A stretch of 64,000 bases of DNA from contig JANTQA010000047.1 of assembly GCA_027625915.1 (NCBI GenBank), positions 14,942,001-15,006,000 on the forward strand. Direction: 5' to 3'. The stretch is from Anaeramoeba flamelloides. Lineage: Eukaryota > Metamonada > Anaeramoebidae. The position numbers were made by a program, and so were the translations under genes. The notes beneath the pieces were generated by a model. It made no database searches and was not told the origin of the DNA. It saw only the letters and a list, made by a program, of their open reading frames with translations. Shown one piece after another: positions 53,801 through 63,679 of this stretch; the first letter of the stretch is position 1; each line of letters begins with the position of its first letter.

Positions 53801-56800
53801 GAAAAAATCATCATTTAAAAGGAAATTTTGTTATAAAAATGTTATATAGATGTTATAAAAAAAGTTTTTTTATTAGGGCTACTATTCGTTTTTCTGATAA
53901 AATTAAAATCTGGATAACCTCCTCAGGTAATTTCAAAACACATGAATTTAGTTTCAAACGTGCGTGAATACTTCTTTTAACAATGTTATCGTACCATTCC
54001 TAGAGTATAAAAAAGGGAAAATTCAGACTTTTTTGGCATTTTAAAAAATAATAATAATAACCTTTTTAAAGTTCTCTTTTATAAATTATTTGGAATGGGG
54101 CATTATTATATGTTAATATAATAGTTAATATTATATCGCAATAAGCATTTGTTTGGTTGAGTTTATGAAAAAGAAAATAATAAAAAAATTATATTTTTCT
54201 TTTCTTTTTTAATTTAAGGTTATAAACATTACTTTGATTTTTTTTTTTGAAATTGAAAAAAAAAATTTGTAATTTTTATGAGAACCAAACTTACCACTTC
54301 AAAAAAAAATGCAATATCCGATATATTTCTAAAAAACAACAATGAAACTCGAGTAATTTTTTTGAAAAAAGCGAAATAGAGCGGCCTCCAGTTTCATATT
54401 TAATCGTTGGGAATTATAATTTTTGGATTCAGTTGTGTTAATTTCCGAAGTGTTGATCTTTGAAACTTTTTGAGATCTCTTCGATTATTTTTTTCTTTTT
54501 TTTCATTTCAAAAAAGAATTATTTTTTTATTTTGAAGGAAGGAAATTAATATCCTCTTACAGCTGTTAGGTTTTCTTGAGTTTTCTGTTTATTTATTTAG
54601 TGTTCTAGGTTTTTTTTACTTTAGAAATGAACAGAAAATTTATTAAAATTTTCGGTTTATTTCTAAAGTAAAAAAAAATCTAACGAAAATCAATATATTT
54701 TTTTCTAACAAAAACAAGAATTAAAATCAATAAAAAATTGTGGTTAGTTTTTCTAGAATTTAAAAGAACAAGAGTAAAAATTATGATTGTTCTCTATTCC
54801 TTTCAATTGTGGAAAAGCTCGGTACTTGACTGCACTTGACGGCACGAATATTTATGGATATTATTATTAAGTTTAATAATTTGTAAATATTCTCGAACTT
54901 TCCATACATGATTATTTATTATTCAATTTTGTGAAAAATTATTAAGATTTACATTTGATAATTTCAAGTTTTCTATTTTCCTATTAATGTTTTCATTATC
55001 CGTTTTTCATACTTTAATTTTAAAAAGAGTTATTTTTATCCAAAGAATATTACAAAATCCTTTCTCTTGCCAATAATAGAGGGTTATAAAACAGCCAAAA
55101 AATGAGACTAATTTGGATTAAATTGATTTTGTGCCTACAGAAAACAAGTTGTTTCAAATTGAAGAAATTTAAACATTTGGGATTACTTAAAATAAAGAAA
55201 AGATTAAATTTTTTTTCATCATTTGAATTTTTTCAATTGGGAATATTAATTTCTTTTTTTTTGAATGAATTTTTTGGCAATGAGATCCAATGAAATTTTT
55301 TGTTAATTTGAACATTTTTAAATCAAAAGAAGTTCTCTTTAAGGGATTAGCGTCTACGAAGGAGAAGCCCAAGATCAAAGTATGTTGTAATTGGGTGTAA
55401 ATGATATTAGTGCACCATGGCTCAAATAACTTCTGTGGCTCTAAAAAATCTATTATAAATATTATTGCACAATAAATTATTACATTTTTTACTAATAATC
55501 ACAATTAAAAATTTAAATTTTGGAAAATTTCTTTTTGATTACTTTCCCAAATCTAAAAATTAGAAACTCAAAATACAGTATTCCTATATTTAATAATTCA
55601 TATTTAGAACCTTTCAATAGTAACTATTTTTATATTTTTGAATTCAAAGATTAACTCATTAATCATCAACCTAAAAGCACAAAGACTGATTAGTTTTGTT
55701 TCCTTTAAATAAAGCTAATTGTAATCCTCAATATATTTCCAATTTTTCAGAAATAATTTGTCAAAAAGATTTATAAGTTTATTTATTTAATTTTTAAAAA
55801 AAATTGAATTTTTTTGCTATTAATCGACATTTCGCCACAAATTTAAGAAAGATATTTTGCAACTTTGGAGTCTGAATATTGATAATTCAACCTTTAAATT
55901 TGTGGAAAAATGAAGATTTTTTTCTGAAATTGTTGGGTTTTTTTACTGTTACAATGGATCATTTTTAATTGATGAGATCAACAAATATTACTACTTGACT
56001 AATCGGATTTTTTAGATACATCTGAACCAATGTGGTACTAATATGGTTAAACAATAATAACAACATACTTTGATCTTGGGCTTCTCCTTGGTAGACGCTA
56101 ATCCCTTAAGAAACCATTTTTAGAGGAAAGTTGAATTGTTGTCTTTGTGGAAATTTCAGGGTATTGGCTTGGGCCTTATTAGTTCCTCACTTTTTGAAAA
56201 TATTACTAAAGTTTGTTAAAAAAAAATGCTGAACTTCAAATTTATAATACAGCAATTTCATGAGTATTCATCGTGAAGTACAAACAAAAAGAAAAAGAAA
56301 AGAAGAACGCAAAAATGTTCTTGTTGTTTTTTGTACAAAGAAAAAAAAAAAATACCTCAATCTCTACAAGGTTATAAAACTGCCAATCAACCAGATTTTC
56401 AATCACAATTTCGATTTTATAATTTGTATAATGAATATAGTGTTCGTGTACTAAAGTATTTGAACTACATTTCTTCATTTTCTAAAAATGTAAAAGAAAA
56501 ATAGAAAAGATCGGAAAAAAAAAAAGAAAAAAAAAAAGAAAAAATTTAGGATTGAAATTGGGTGTTAGTGAAAGGGAAGTGGTCCAATTAATAATTGTCT
56601 TTAATATGGAAAATCAGAAATTTAATTCAAATAAAACCAATCTTCTTGTTGCAAAGTGGATTAAAAAACAAACTTCACAGGTGACATTTCTTTGGTTTGT
56701 TGTATTTTGAAGAAGGATCCATTCGTCCTTTCCATTTTCCGGGTTTGATCCGTGTAGAATTACCGTGAATTCGATTGGGTTGAAGACACCAATGGTTAAA

Positions 56801-57027
56801 TTATTTTTTAGTGAAGCCTTCACAATGAGTTCTTGGTTTAGTCGATGTAAATTTGTAATATCGAAATTAATTGTTTGTTTTTTTTCTGGTGATGCGACTT
56901 GGTTTTTTTCCTTAACATAATTTTTGGGGCCACTTATACTGCTAAAAATCCATGTTAAAATGAAAAAAAAAAAAAAGAATAAACTATATTTTTTTTTTGT
57001 CCACGTTGTAAACCTAATGCGTAGCAT
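47885..57027 (-). CDS. TMEM181-like multi-pass membrane protein, spread over 9 kb
   Basis: Exons on the minus strand: A 57027-56674, B 56481-56356, D 52157-51896 and E 48487-47885, with consensus borders; A-B and D-E join in phase. Order and motifs follow metazoan TMEM181. An N-terminal anchor is followed by SISGPK (human RGPK); a luminal domain has NVTCEKMKKC and YIHYTNYKIEIVIENL (human YLNYTQYTVIVGF). Exon D has LQLEQKWLIIMLISLIFFNN (human IEQKWMSVLLPLLLLYND) and E has RRFYLPKFLLLG (human LTFYLPKFFIVG), ending SLYNFYIFGYLFACLP with an acidic Ser-rich tail. B ends in phase 0 while D needs phase 2, so a short exon C, about 15-20 codons around the human NPAFSRLEIWFR site, was not found. Related to Wntless/GPR107-type seven-pass proteins of Golgi and surface. 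About 447 residues read; human is somewhat longer. Start chosen at MLRIRF, not the upstream Met. Confidence 0.83.
49556..49757. repeat. Hairpin repeat in TMEM181-like intron
   Basis: CTAGGTTTTCTTGAGGTTTT at the left pairs with AAAACTCAAGAAAACCTAAC at the right; inside, GAAATAAACTGAAAATTTTC pairs with its inverse. Related pieces occur at 50846-50940 and 54568-54690. Just left of it TGCCGTCAAGT occurs twice (about 49545 and 49566). Confidence 0.6.
49769..50712. mobile_element. TTAA-flanked 944-bp element (GGGACTAGTC ends)
   Basis: TTAA sits at 49765-49768 and 50713-50716. Ends GGGACTAGTCT and AGACTAGTCCC are inverted. The 175-bp element at 16926 shares both ends and looks like an internal deletion of it. 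The interior holds a short plus-strand frame with a CxxC motif (50012-50119). TTAA target and ends suggest piggyBac-type mobilisation; no transposase domain is intact here. Confidence 0.75.
50012..50119 (+). CDS. Short CxxC-bearing ORF inside the TTAA element
   Basis: MSKKAKLCYVCGRSTKNSLK, then about 15 more residues and a stop: 35 residues in all. CYVCGR looks like the first half of a zinc-binding knuckle. piggyBac transposases end in a Cys-rich finger that begins in a similar way, but only this one pair is present, so a remnant is possible and not shown. It lies opposite to the TMEM181-like gene inside one of its introns. Confidence 0.3.
   Translation: MSKKAKLCYVCGRSTKNSLKNKPEKFFLDLHEKTV
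51442..51670. mobile_element. MITE of the CTGATAAATTC family, copy 4
   Basis: Begins CTGATAAATTCAAATAAATG and ends TTTGAATTTATCAG, 229 bp. Interior GAATAAAGCATTTTATTAG and GAACTTTGAAATATTC match copy 1. Lies immediately downstream (on the gene strand) of TMEM181-like exon D. Confidence 0.7.
52575..52810 (+). other. Lys/Gln-rich coding-like segment, status unknown
   Basis: The stretch reads KEELQRKKNEVV near 52590 and VQRFIENQIKKRKLKLQQLN near 52702-52761, both of coiled-coil type, but in different frames with stops between. Either short exons of an unrecognised plus-strand gene in the TMEM181-like intron, or decayed sequence. Confidence 0.25.
53620..53878. mobile_element. 259-bp TIR element, CTA target duplication
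   Basis: Begins CCCTATTAAAAAAAG and ends in TTTTTTATTAGGG. CTA flanks both ends (53617-53619 and 53879-53881). Near full-length match to 7416-7676 with few differences, so the family moved fairly recently. Lies in the TMEM181-like gene, between exons B and D. Confidence 0.8.
53884..54003 (-). other. Coding-like segment beside the TIR element
   Basis: On the minus strand it is open for over 40 codons after TCTAG: EWYDNIVKRSIHARLKLNSC, VLKLPEEVIQILILSEKRI. The plus strand also has an open frame (IKIWITSSGNFKTHEFSFKR), so direction is uncertain. Composition is less AT-rich than the flanks. It could be an exon specific to this TMEM181-like gene, another gene's exon or a remnant. A nearby segment at about 54340-54500 behaves the same way in several frames. 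Confidence 0.3.
54568..54690. repeat. Hairpin repeat related to 49556-49757
   Basis: TTAGGTTTTCTTGAGTTTTC at the left, then TTTACTTTAGAAATGAACAG pairing with its inverse before AATCTAACG. GCACTTGACGGCAC at about 54831-54844 echoes the GCCGTCAAGT motif beside the first copy. Confidence 0.5.
55343..56105 (+). mobile_element. TTAA-flanked element, best copy (763 bp)
   Basis: TTAA at 55339-55342 and 56106-56109. The terminal repeat is at least 40 bp with few mismatches: GGGATTAGCGTCTAC, AAGGAGAAGCCCAAGATCAA and AGTATGTTGT are inverted at the right end. The body is non-coding. Copies: 35598-36361 (inverted, well kept) and 23085-23830 (decayed). The duplicated TTAA is typical of piggyBac-type transposition, though piggyBac itself usually begins CCC rather than GGG. 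Lies between exons B and D of the TMEM181-like gene. Confidence 0.85.
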
Positions 57028-57614
57028 ATTTTGAAAAATGTAAAATTGTCGGGAGAAATAATTGAAAAATGATTTATTTATTTGATATTTTTGAACTACA
57101 AACCTTTTTACCCTATTCTTATACATGTATAGGAAATTAGTTGGAATTTCAAGTCAGAGATCTTTTATTCTTTGAAAAATAATTATTCTAGTTTTTCATG
57201 ATGAAGTATTCCTTTTTATAAATATATATTTCATAATTCTCAGGAATTTCAAGGATCAATTTTCATTCTAAAATATAGAACTATCTTTTTTTTCAATCTT
57301 TTTAGTTTTATTTTTTTTTAAAAATTTTGAAATATTGTTAGATCTTGATACTTTTATTTTTCCAAATTATTTTCAAAAAGAGAAAAAATTTTCAATAATA
57401 TAATCAAATTTAAAAGTAATTTTCAATATTTAGAAGTGGGGAATAATTTGTTTCGAATTAGTTCAATTCAAACTTGATCACCTAGTTCAAGAAAATCAAT
57501 CAAAAAATGTTTAGAAATTGACTAGTTGATTCATTTAAGGGTTTTATTTACTAATTTTCCACACTTGAATTTTTGCTTTTATATTTTTTCCAACTTTTGT
57601 TTATCCATTCAATA
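57028..57614. other. Upstream region of the TMEM181-like gene
   Basis: AT-rich, no gene. The frame extends 33 codons upstream to an ATG at 57126, but the downstream Met aligns with the TMEM181 start. Confidence 0.45.
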
Positions 57615-57750
57615 TTATAAAATAAACTCTTTTTCAGTCAAAGGGGCCCAGTTTTATTGAAGAAATGGAAGATATTCTATGAGTTTAATTCATTACTCTT
57701 ATCAAACTAAAATTTTCAATTTTTAGATCAAAATCATTTTTTCTCATTTT

Positions 57751-57810
<60 letters not shown>

Positions 57811-58175
57811 CTTTTCTTTTTTATTTTTTTTTTTAAAAATTAACTTTGAAAAAATAAATGTTTGAAAAACGAAATAAACATTATGAAAAGTTAATCTTTG
57901 TATGTTCTTTTAAAATTCATACATTGGCATGTAAAAAATCTTATTATCAACGATTTTAATTTCCTAAAGAAATTGAGAATTTTGCACGAGACGTTCCAAT
58001 GAATGGGGCCCAAAAAATTTTTTAACATTTTTTTTTTTTTGAAATTTATGGATTGTTCAGGGGTTTCTTTTATAATTATGGACTCTTATAAGAAGTTTAT
58101 TATTTTTCGTATTTCTAAACAATCTAAGTTTGGTTGATTCTCAAAAATAAAGTGACTTTTTCATTTTTGGCTGGG
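57615..58175 (-). repeat. Dispersed repeat R600, copy 4, with long poly(T)
   Basis: Reverse-strand copy: AAACTCTTTTTCAGTCAAAG, TTGCACGAGACGTTCCAATG, AACAATCTAAGTTTGGTTGA and CATTTTTGGCTGGGC. The A tract of the family is here an unbroken run of 54 T at 57757-57810, one of the longest homopolymers in the window. Confidence 0.7.
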
Positions 58176-58430
58176 CACCTTTAAGTGAAATGCAGTTTAA
58201 ATTATAGATCTTAAAAATTGTAAAAATAGTAAATATTTAAATTCTCCGAATCAAAATTGAAAAGCAAAATAATAATGTAATATATCCAAAATAATTATTC
58301 AGGTTGTGTTTTAGTTAATATACTGATTAAATTTGATTAGAGACTTTTGTGAAACGGAAAATTTTTTTAAATAAACTCTTACAGTCATTTTAATAACCCT
58401 TAATTTTGTAAAGTCTTAATAATAATAATA

Positions 58431-58633
58431 CAGTCAGTTCCACTTTTAAGGCACAAACTTTCAACGAAATTTAAGGGACAAAAAAAATCTCAAATTAAGG
58501 CACAAAATTTGGAATTTTTTTTTTTTACAATTTATTTTACTAGAATCTGAATTTTGTGCTTTAATTTGAGATTTTTATTGTGCCTTAAATTTCGTTGAAA
58601 GTTTGTGCCTTAAACTCGAAATAACCTAATTGA
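58431..58633. mobile_element. TA-flanked hairpin MITE, copy 2 (inverted, right end frayed)
   Basis: CAGTCAGTTCCACTTTTAAG starts at 58431 after TA. The asymmetric centre is the reverse complement of copies 1 and 3. The outer right end has decayed (CTCGAAATAACCTAATTGAC). Confidence 0.75.
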
Positions 58634-58706
58634 CTTTACAATAAAAATTATAATTTGAATTTTTAAGAAAAGATTCTAAGAGATAGAATTTATAACAATT
58701 CTCTTA

Positions 58707-58903
58707 CAGTCAGTTTCACTTTTAAGGCACAAACTTTCAACGAAATTTAAGGCACAATAAAAATCTCAAATTAAAGCACAAAATTCAGATTCTAGTAAAA
58801 TAAATTGTAAAAAAAAAAAATTCCAAATTTTGTGCCTTAATTTGAGATTTTGTTGTGCCTTAAATTTCGTTGAAAGTTTGTGCCTTAAAAGTGGAACTGA
58901 CTG
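58707..58903. mobile_element. TA-flanked hairpin MITE, copy 3
   Basis: 197 bp, TA on both sides (58705-58706, 58904-58905), arms almost perfectly complementary, same orientation as the copy at 30074. Only about 75 bp separate it from copy 2. Confidence 0.82.
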
Positions 58904-58905
58904 TA

Positions 58906-59928
58906 GTCAATAAAGATTTTTTTCAGAAAAAAGTTTGTCAACTCATTGAAATTACTACCATTTTTAATGATAAAAACATATCATACTTTACTGGAAATTT
59001 TTTTGGTGTCCCTTACATAGCCTAAAATACTTGATTAAATAATTTATTCATAAAAAAAGAGATTTTTATCACATAGTTCATTTTTTTTATCGATTGATTA
59101 CCATTTATTATCAATATATATATATATATATTCACTTTTATCCAAGTTAATTATAAAAATACCTAAGTTACTGTGAATATGAGTTGATAAAATGATATAT
59201 AAAAATCTATTTGACATAGACAAAAAATTTTTTTCAAAAATTTTTTATTTTGATTTTTTTGTGAATTTTTTAAATTTAAACTTTATGAGGGTTAGTGGTT
59301 TCGAAAATATTTAGTATTTAAAATGGGTGTTTTTGACTTTTTTCAAAATTGAAAAATTTTAAAAAATGTATATAAAATTTTTATTTCAAAATATTTTTTA
59401 AAGTACTAAAAATTTGTAACTTTGAAAAAAAAATTTTTTTTTTTAACATCTCAAAAAAATGATTTTTATTTTTATTTTAACTGAAAAACAAAGTTTAAAA
59501 AAAAAAATTTTTTTAATTGGAAAACTCTAGTAAAATTTCATTTTTTTCTAATTTATCATTAAAAAAATTCACATTTTCAATATTTTGAAAAAAAATTATT
59601 AGACCTCATTTTATTTAATCTAAATATTCATTTTTTCAAATTTTTAATAGCGTTATCACTAGAAAAATATAAAAAAATGCTAAAACAATTCAAAAAAATT
59701 TTACTAGAGTTTCCTATTAAAATGATTTTTTCAAAAAATTTATATATATATATAAGTTTTTTTCAATTCAATTTTATGTTTGTTAATTTTTTTACAATGA
59801 AAAAAAAAAAATTAATCAAAAAAACTTTGAGTTTTTTTTCAAAAAAAAAATATATTAGAAAAATTACTCAATTAAATTTTCAATTTAATTATCTTCAGAA
59901 TTTTATAATTTTAAAATATCCAATAATT
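58906..59928. other. Low-complexity AT interval
   Basis: Mostly A and T runs with a short (AT)n at about 59113-59131 and 59742-59754. The frame at 59677-59937 is Lys/Phe/Ile-only and reflects composition. Confidence 0.5.
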
Positions 59929-60004
59929 ACTCATTAGCTCAGCGGTAGAGCACCGAGATCTCAAAATTTGAAAAGTGTGTAGCCGGGATTCGATTCCTGA
60001 TAAG
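59929..60004 (+). tRNA. tRNA-like remnant or SINE-type Pol III promoter
   Basis: TAGCTCAGCGGTAGAGCA (59935-59952) is a near-perfect D-arm/A box with a closed GCTC/GAGC stem, and GGGATTCGATTCC (59985-59997) is a B box. The spacing is right. The anticodon arm does not pair, the T stem has mismatches, and the acceptor stem (around 59929-59935 against 59998-60004) is poor. So it is probably a tRNA pseudogene or the head of a tRNA-derived SINE rather than a working tRNA. No anticodon assigned. Confidence 0.4.
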
Positions 60005-61564
60005 ATAAATTAAAATTAATAGTTTTTTTTTTATTTTTTTTTAAAATTTTTATATATAATTTGATCAATTAAAGTATACATGTTTGCTACCTGAATTTAC
60101 CTTTAAATCTTTTCAAAATTTTTTTTTCAAAAATTCAAATCCTCTTAAGGTACCAAAATTCGGATAAATGCCGGTAACTAAGTAGTTTTTTCCGTGTGAG
60201 GAGTAGAAGATTTTAAATTATTTATGTATGGTAAAACCTACAATTAAAAAAAAAAAAAACTTTAAAATTCATTTTAATCTATGGGAGTCACTATATAAAA
60301 AATATAAAAACAATCTCAATAATTCATTTTTTTTTTTTGGGACTCTTATATTTTTCGAATTATTGCCCAAAATAGTTGTGAAAAATCACTATAAAAAAAT
60401 TTGTATATAAAAATCGATTTTGGACAATATCTCGAAAAATAGAGGTCATAGAGACTTCAAAACACTAAAAATCGAAATTTAAGAAAATTTTGAATTTGTT
60501 GAGCAATAAAAAAATTTTTTGATACCAGTTTTATATTTACTCTTGTGTGTAACAAATACTTTTTAAAAATAAAACTTTTTGATCGATCACAAAAAAATTA
60601 AAAGTATAAACAAAGAAGAAAATGAATTAAATACTAATGATTTAGATATCATTTTTATCAGGAACTCTAATTTTAATCTTCTCTACGTTTGTATTTATAT
60701 CTTTAATTTTATCTTTATTGGTTCGCCAATTTTCAATTGCTATGTTAAAGTAAATAAAGATTATCGAATATGTAAATATAATATAGAAATAATATTATAA
60801 TTCTTGAAAGTGATTTAAAAGGTGAAAGGGCGTATTACTTATCTTATTACATTCTTTCATCTTTTCTCAGCCTTTAAACAAAGTAATAATAAATTCAAAA
60901 TATAGAGAGTAATAATTTTGGAAAAAAAAAAAGTATTGTTTGAAAAACAATTTTGTAAAAAACTAAATAATAAAAAAAGAATTTATTTATTATAACAATT
61001 GAAATGATAAAGGAATAGTAAGGAAATACTGTTAAGAAAAGAGAAATTTGATAATGGTTATGTACAAAATTAGTGGTAAAACGGACTTATTGTATCAAAA
61101 AAAAAATAACTCAGATGATTTTCTTACCCACAAGTTGAAAGATAACCAATTTGATGAAAAAAAACACTGATCACATTTTTCAAATTCGAAATTGTGAAAA
61201 AAAATTTTTTCCAAGTTAATAATTTTATTTTTTTTTTTGTGATCGTAAAAAAATATATTATGTGTGGGTGTAATCAAAACACAGTAAATTAGATGAGCTG
61301 ATCTAATTTAGACTTGATAAAAAATTAAATTTTGACTAATTTTTGAACTAAAATTCTGAATTTTTTCTAAAAAAATATTCTTTTACTTAAGGTTTAAAGC
61401 GTCTAAAATTTCAAGAGTTTTAAACCCGTAACCCACTTTTATTGTTTTTGTATTTTACAAATAGAAAATATAAGAACAATTTAGAGCTTTTAACACCAAA
61501 CCTCCCACTTAAAAGGGATATCACGAACCATCATTATTTAGCAAGGCTTTTCAGTCTAATTAAG

Positions 61565-61612
<48 letters not shown>

Positions 61613-61803
61613 TTGTTTTTACTTTTTTTCGTTTGCGTTTTTTCACATCCGAGAAACGAAAACTGTAATTTCAAAAAGAATTTGAGGAATTTTTAAAAAA
61701 AAAAAAAGAAAACTGCAAATGAAACGAAAAAACATGTAAAAAAATCGAAAAAACGCGTTTTTATACATTTTATACGTTTTTGAAACGAAAACTCGTATTA
61801 CCT

Positions 61804-61843
<40 letters not shown>

Positions 61844-62379
61844 AATAAGAAATATAAATTAAATTTGAAATAAACAATTAATATTTATTTTATCATAATA
61901 AAATTTGTCAATTTTTTCAACAATAGAGAATCTTATAAATTTATATCTTTTATTCAAAAATAGTCCGAGTCAGATTATTATTTGTTTTTTTTTTAATTTA
62001 ACTATTTTGTTATTTTTAACTTTTCAAAAATCTAGACATGAAATAACAAAATTATTGGATAAGATATCATAAATCCAAAATTATTTGCAAATATATGAAT
62101 TAATTTAGATTTGAAAATTCAATTATCACAAATCTATTTTTTTCAACTTTTTACACAAAACAAAATTCAAAAAAAAAATTCTTAGTTTCGAAGATTATTT
62201 TATTATCATTGAATTATATTTAAAAGGTATTTTTTTATTTTTTTTTAAATTAAGGTTTTTTAATTTGATCTATTAAAAAAGTTTATATTGATTTTTTTCT
62301 AATGTAAAAATTACAATTAATTTATTTACAGTAAAGTGGAGAATTTTTAATTTAAAATATCTTTTTAACTAAATCTTAA
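60005..62379. other. Non-coding interval with microsatellites
   Basis: No supported gene. The plus-strand frame at 60579-60800 is Ile/Asn-rich and motif-free. The two long (AT)n tracts are listed separately. Confidence 0.45.
61568..61840. repeat. Paired (AT)n microsatellites around a GAAACGAAAAC core
   Basis: (AT)n runs at about 61569-61610 and 61807-61840 bracket 196 bp in which GAAACGAAAACT occurs twice (about 61653 and 61777) among AAACG-type words such as AACGCG and TACGTTTTTG. This looks like a locally duplicated, slippage-prone unit. Confidence 0.65.
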
Positions 62380-62850
62380 AAGAAGTATTTAAACATCCCA
62401 CATCATTATCTACTATTTATTGATTCTTGATAAGTAATTTAAATTGTTTATTAGTATTGTATTACATAAATAAAAAAGATTAAATTTTCTGATCCCGGTT
62501 TTATCAGATATTTTTTAGGAGTTAAAATTGGTGTTTATTATTTTCTTTTTGATTGAAAAAATCGTTTTCATAACTTTTAAAATCTCAAAAAAATTTTCAA
62601 ATATAATTTAAAAACATATAAATATATTTAATTGTTTAAAAAATCATTTGTACCCTTTCCATATTTTCAGTTTTTTATTGAAATTGGTTGTACATTTTTT
62701 TCTCAAAAAAAGTGCTATTTTTTTTTTTTTTTCATTTTTTGGAAATATTTTATCCGAACATATTTTGAAATAAATACCAAATCATTGATTCGATTGGTAT
62801 TAATATTAAACTTAATTTGCTTTTGTCAATTAACAAATAATCAACTAACA
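62380..62850 (+). repeat. Dispersed repeat family RA, copy 3
   Basis: Longer form: ATTTATTGATTCTTGATAAG, CAGATATTTTTTAGGAGT, ATTGGTGTTTATTATTTTCT, TGTACCCTTTCCATATTTTC and TTTTTTATTGAAATTGGTTG. It repeats in the same orientation 1.3 kb downstream. Confidence 0.7.
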
Positions 62851-63679
62851 AAGATGATTTTTTATGAAAAAAAAAAAAAAATGACCCACTTTTTTGGAAA
62901 TACCTTAAATATATATATATATATACTCTTTTTCAAATAAAAGGGCACAGCTCTCAAATCATCAATACTATTAAATTTGATTTTTAATAAGATAATTACT
63001 TATTAATGATTTTCATTTTTATTATTCGTTTTTTCATTTTTTTATTTATGGGTATTGAATAGTTGGAAATGAAAATAAACAAGATAAGAAGAAACAAATT
63101 TGTAAATAATCTATCAATATAAAAATGGAAATAGTTTAAGTTTAATTTCGAATGAGCCAGATATAGGAATTAAGATTTACCATTATTAGATTGATGCATG
63201 GAACAAAGAAAAAGAGAAATAAATAAAAAACAATTCCAACAAAATACCAAGATGAATTGTGGCTTTATCTTTAAAATGAGACTTTAAAGAACAAAAAGTT
63301 AGACTTGTAAAGAACTTTTTCCCAATTCACCGTATTCAAAGGTTGTTATTGATTATAATTTTTTTTATTTACAATTTACAAAACGAGATTTCTCATTTCA
63401 AATAAAATGGGAACATCAATTTTTAAAATATTTAATTTTTAATTTTTATTGTTTTGTTTTAATGGGTTTTAAATATTCAGTTGGTTGTTTTTTTTATTTT
63501 TTAAAGAGTTTCTTAGATTTTAGAATGATAATACAATTAATTTTATTCAATTATGAATAATTCTTTAAAATTTATGTACCCTTTTATTTGAAAAAGAGTT
63601 TATAGATAAGGTATTTTCAAAAAAGTGGATGAAATTATTTTTAAAATATAGTTCTTGAAAATAATCGCCATTAAGCGTA

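Noticed and set aside
59677-59937. 86-residue frame upstream of the tRNA-like sequence
   Set aside because: Low-complexity Lys/Phe/Ile composition; it runs into the tRNA-like element.
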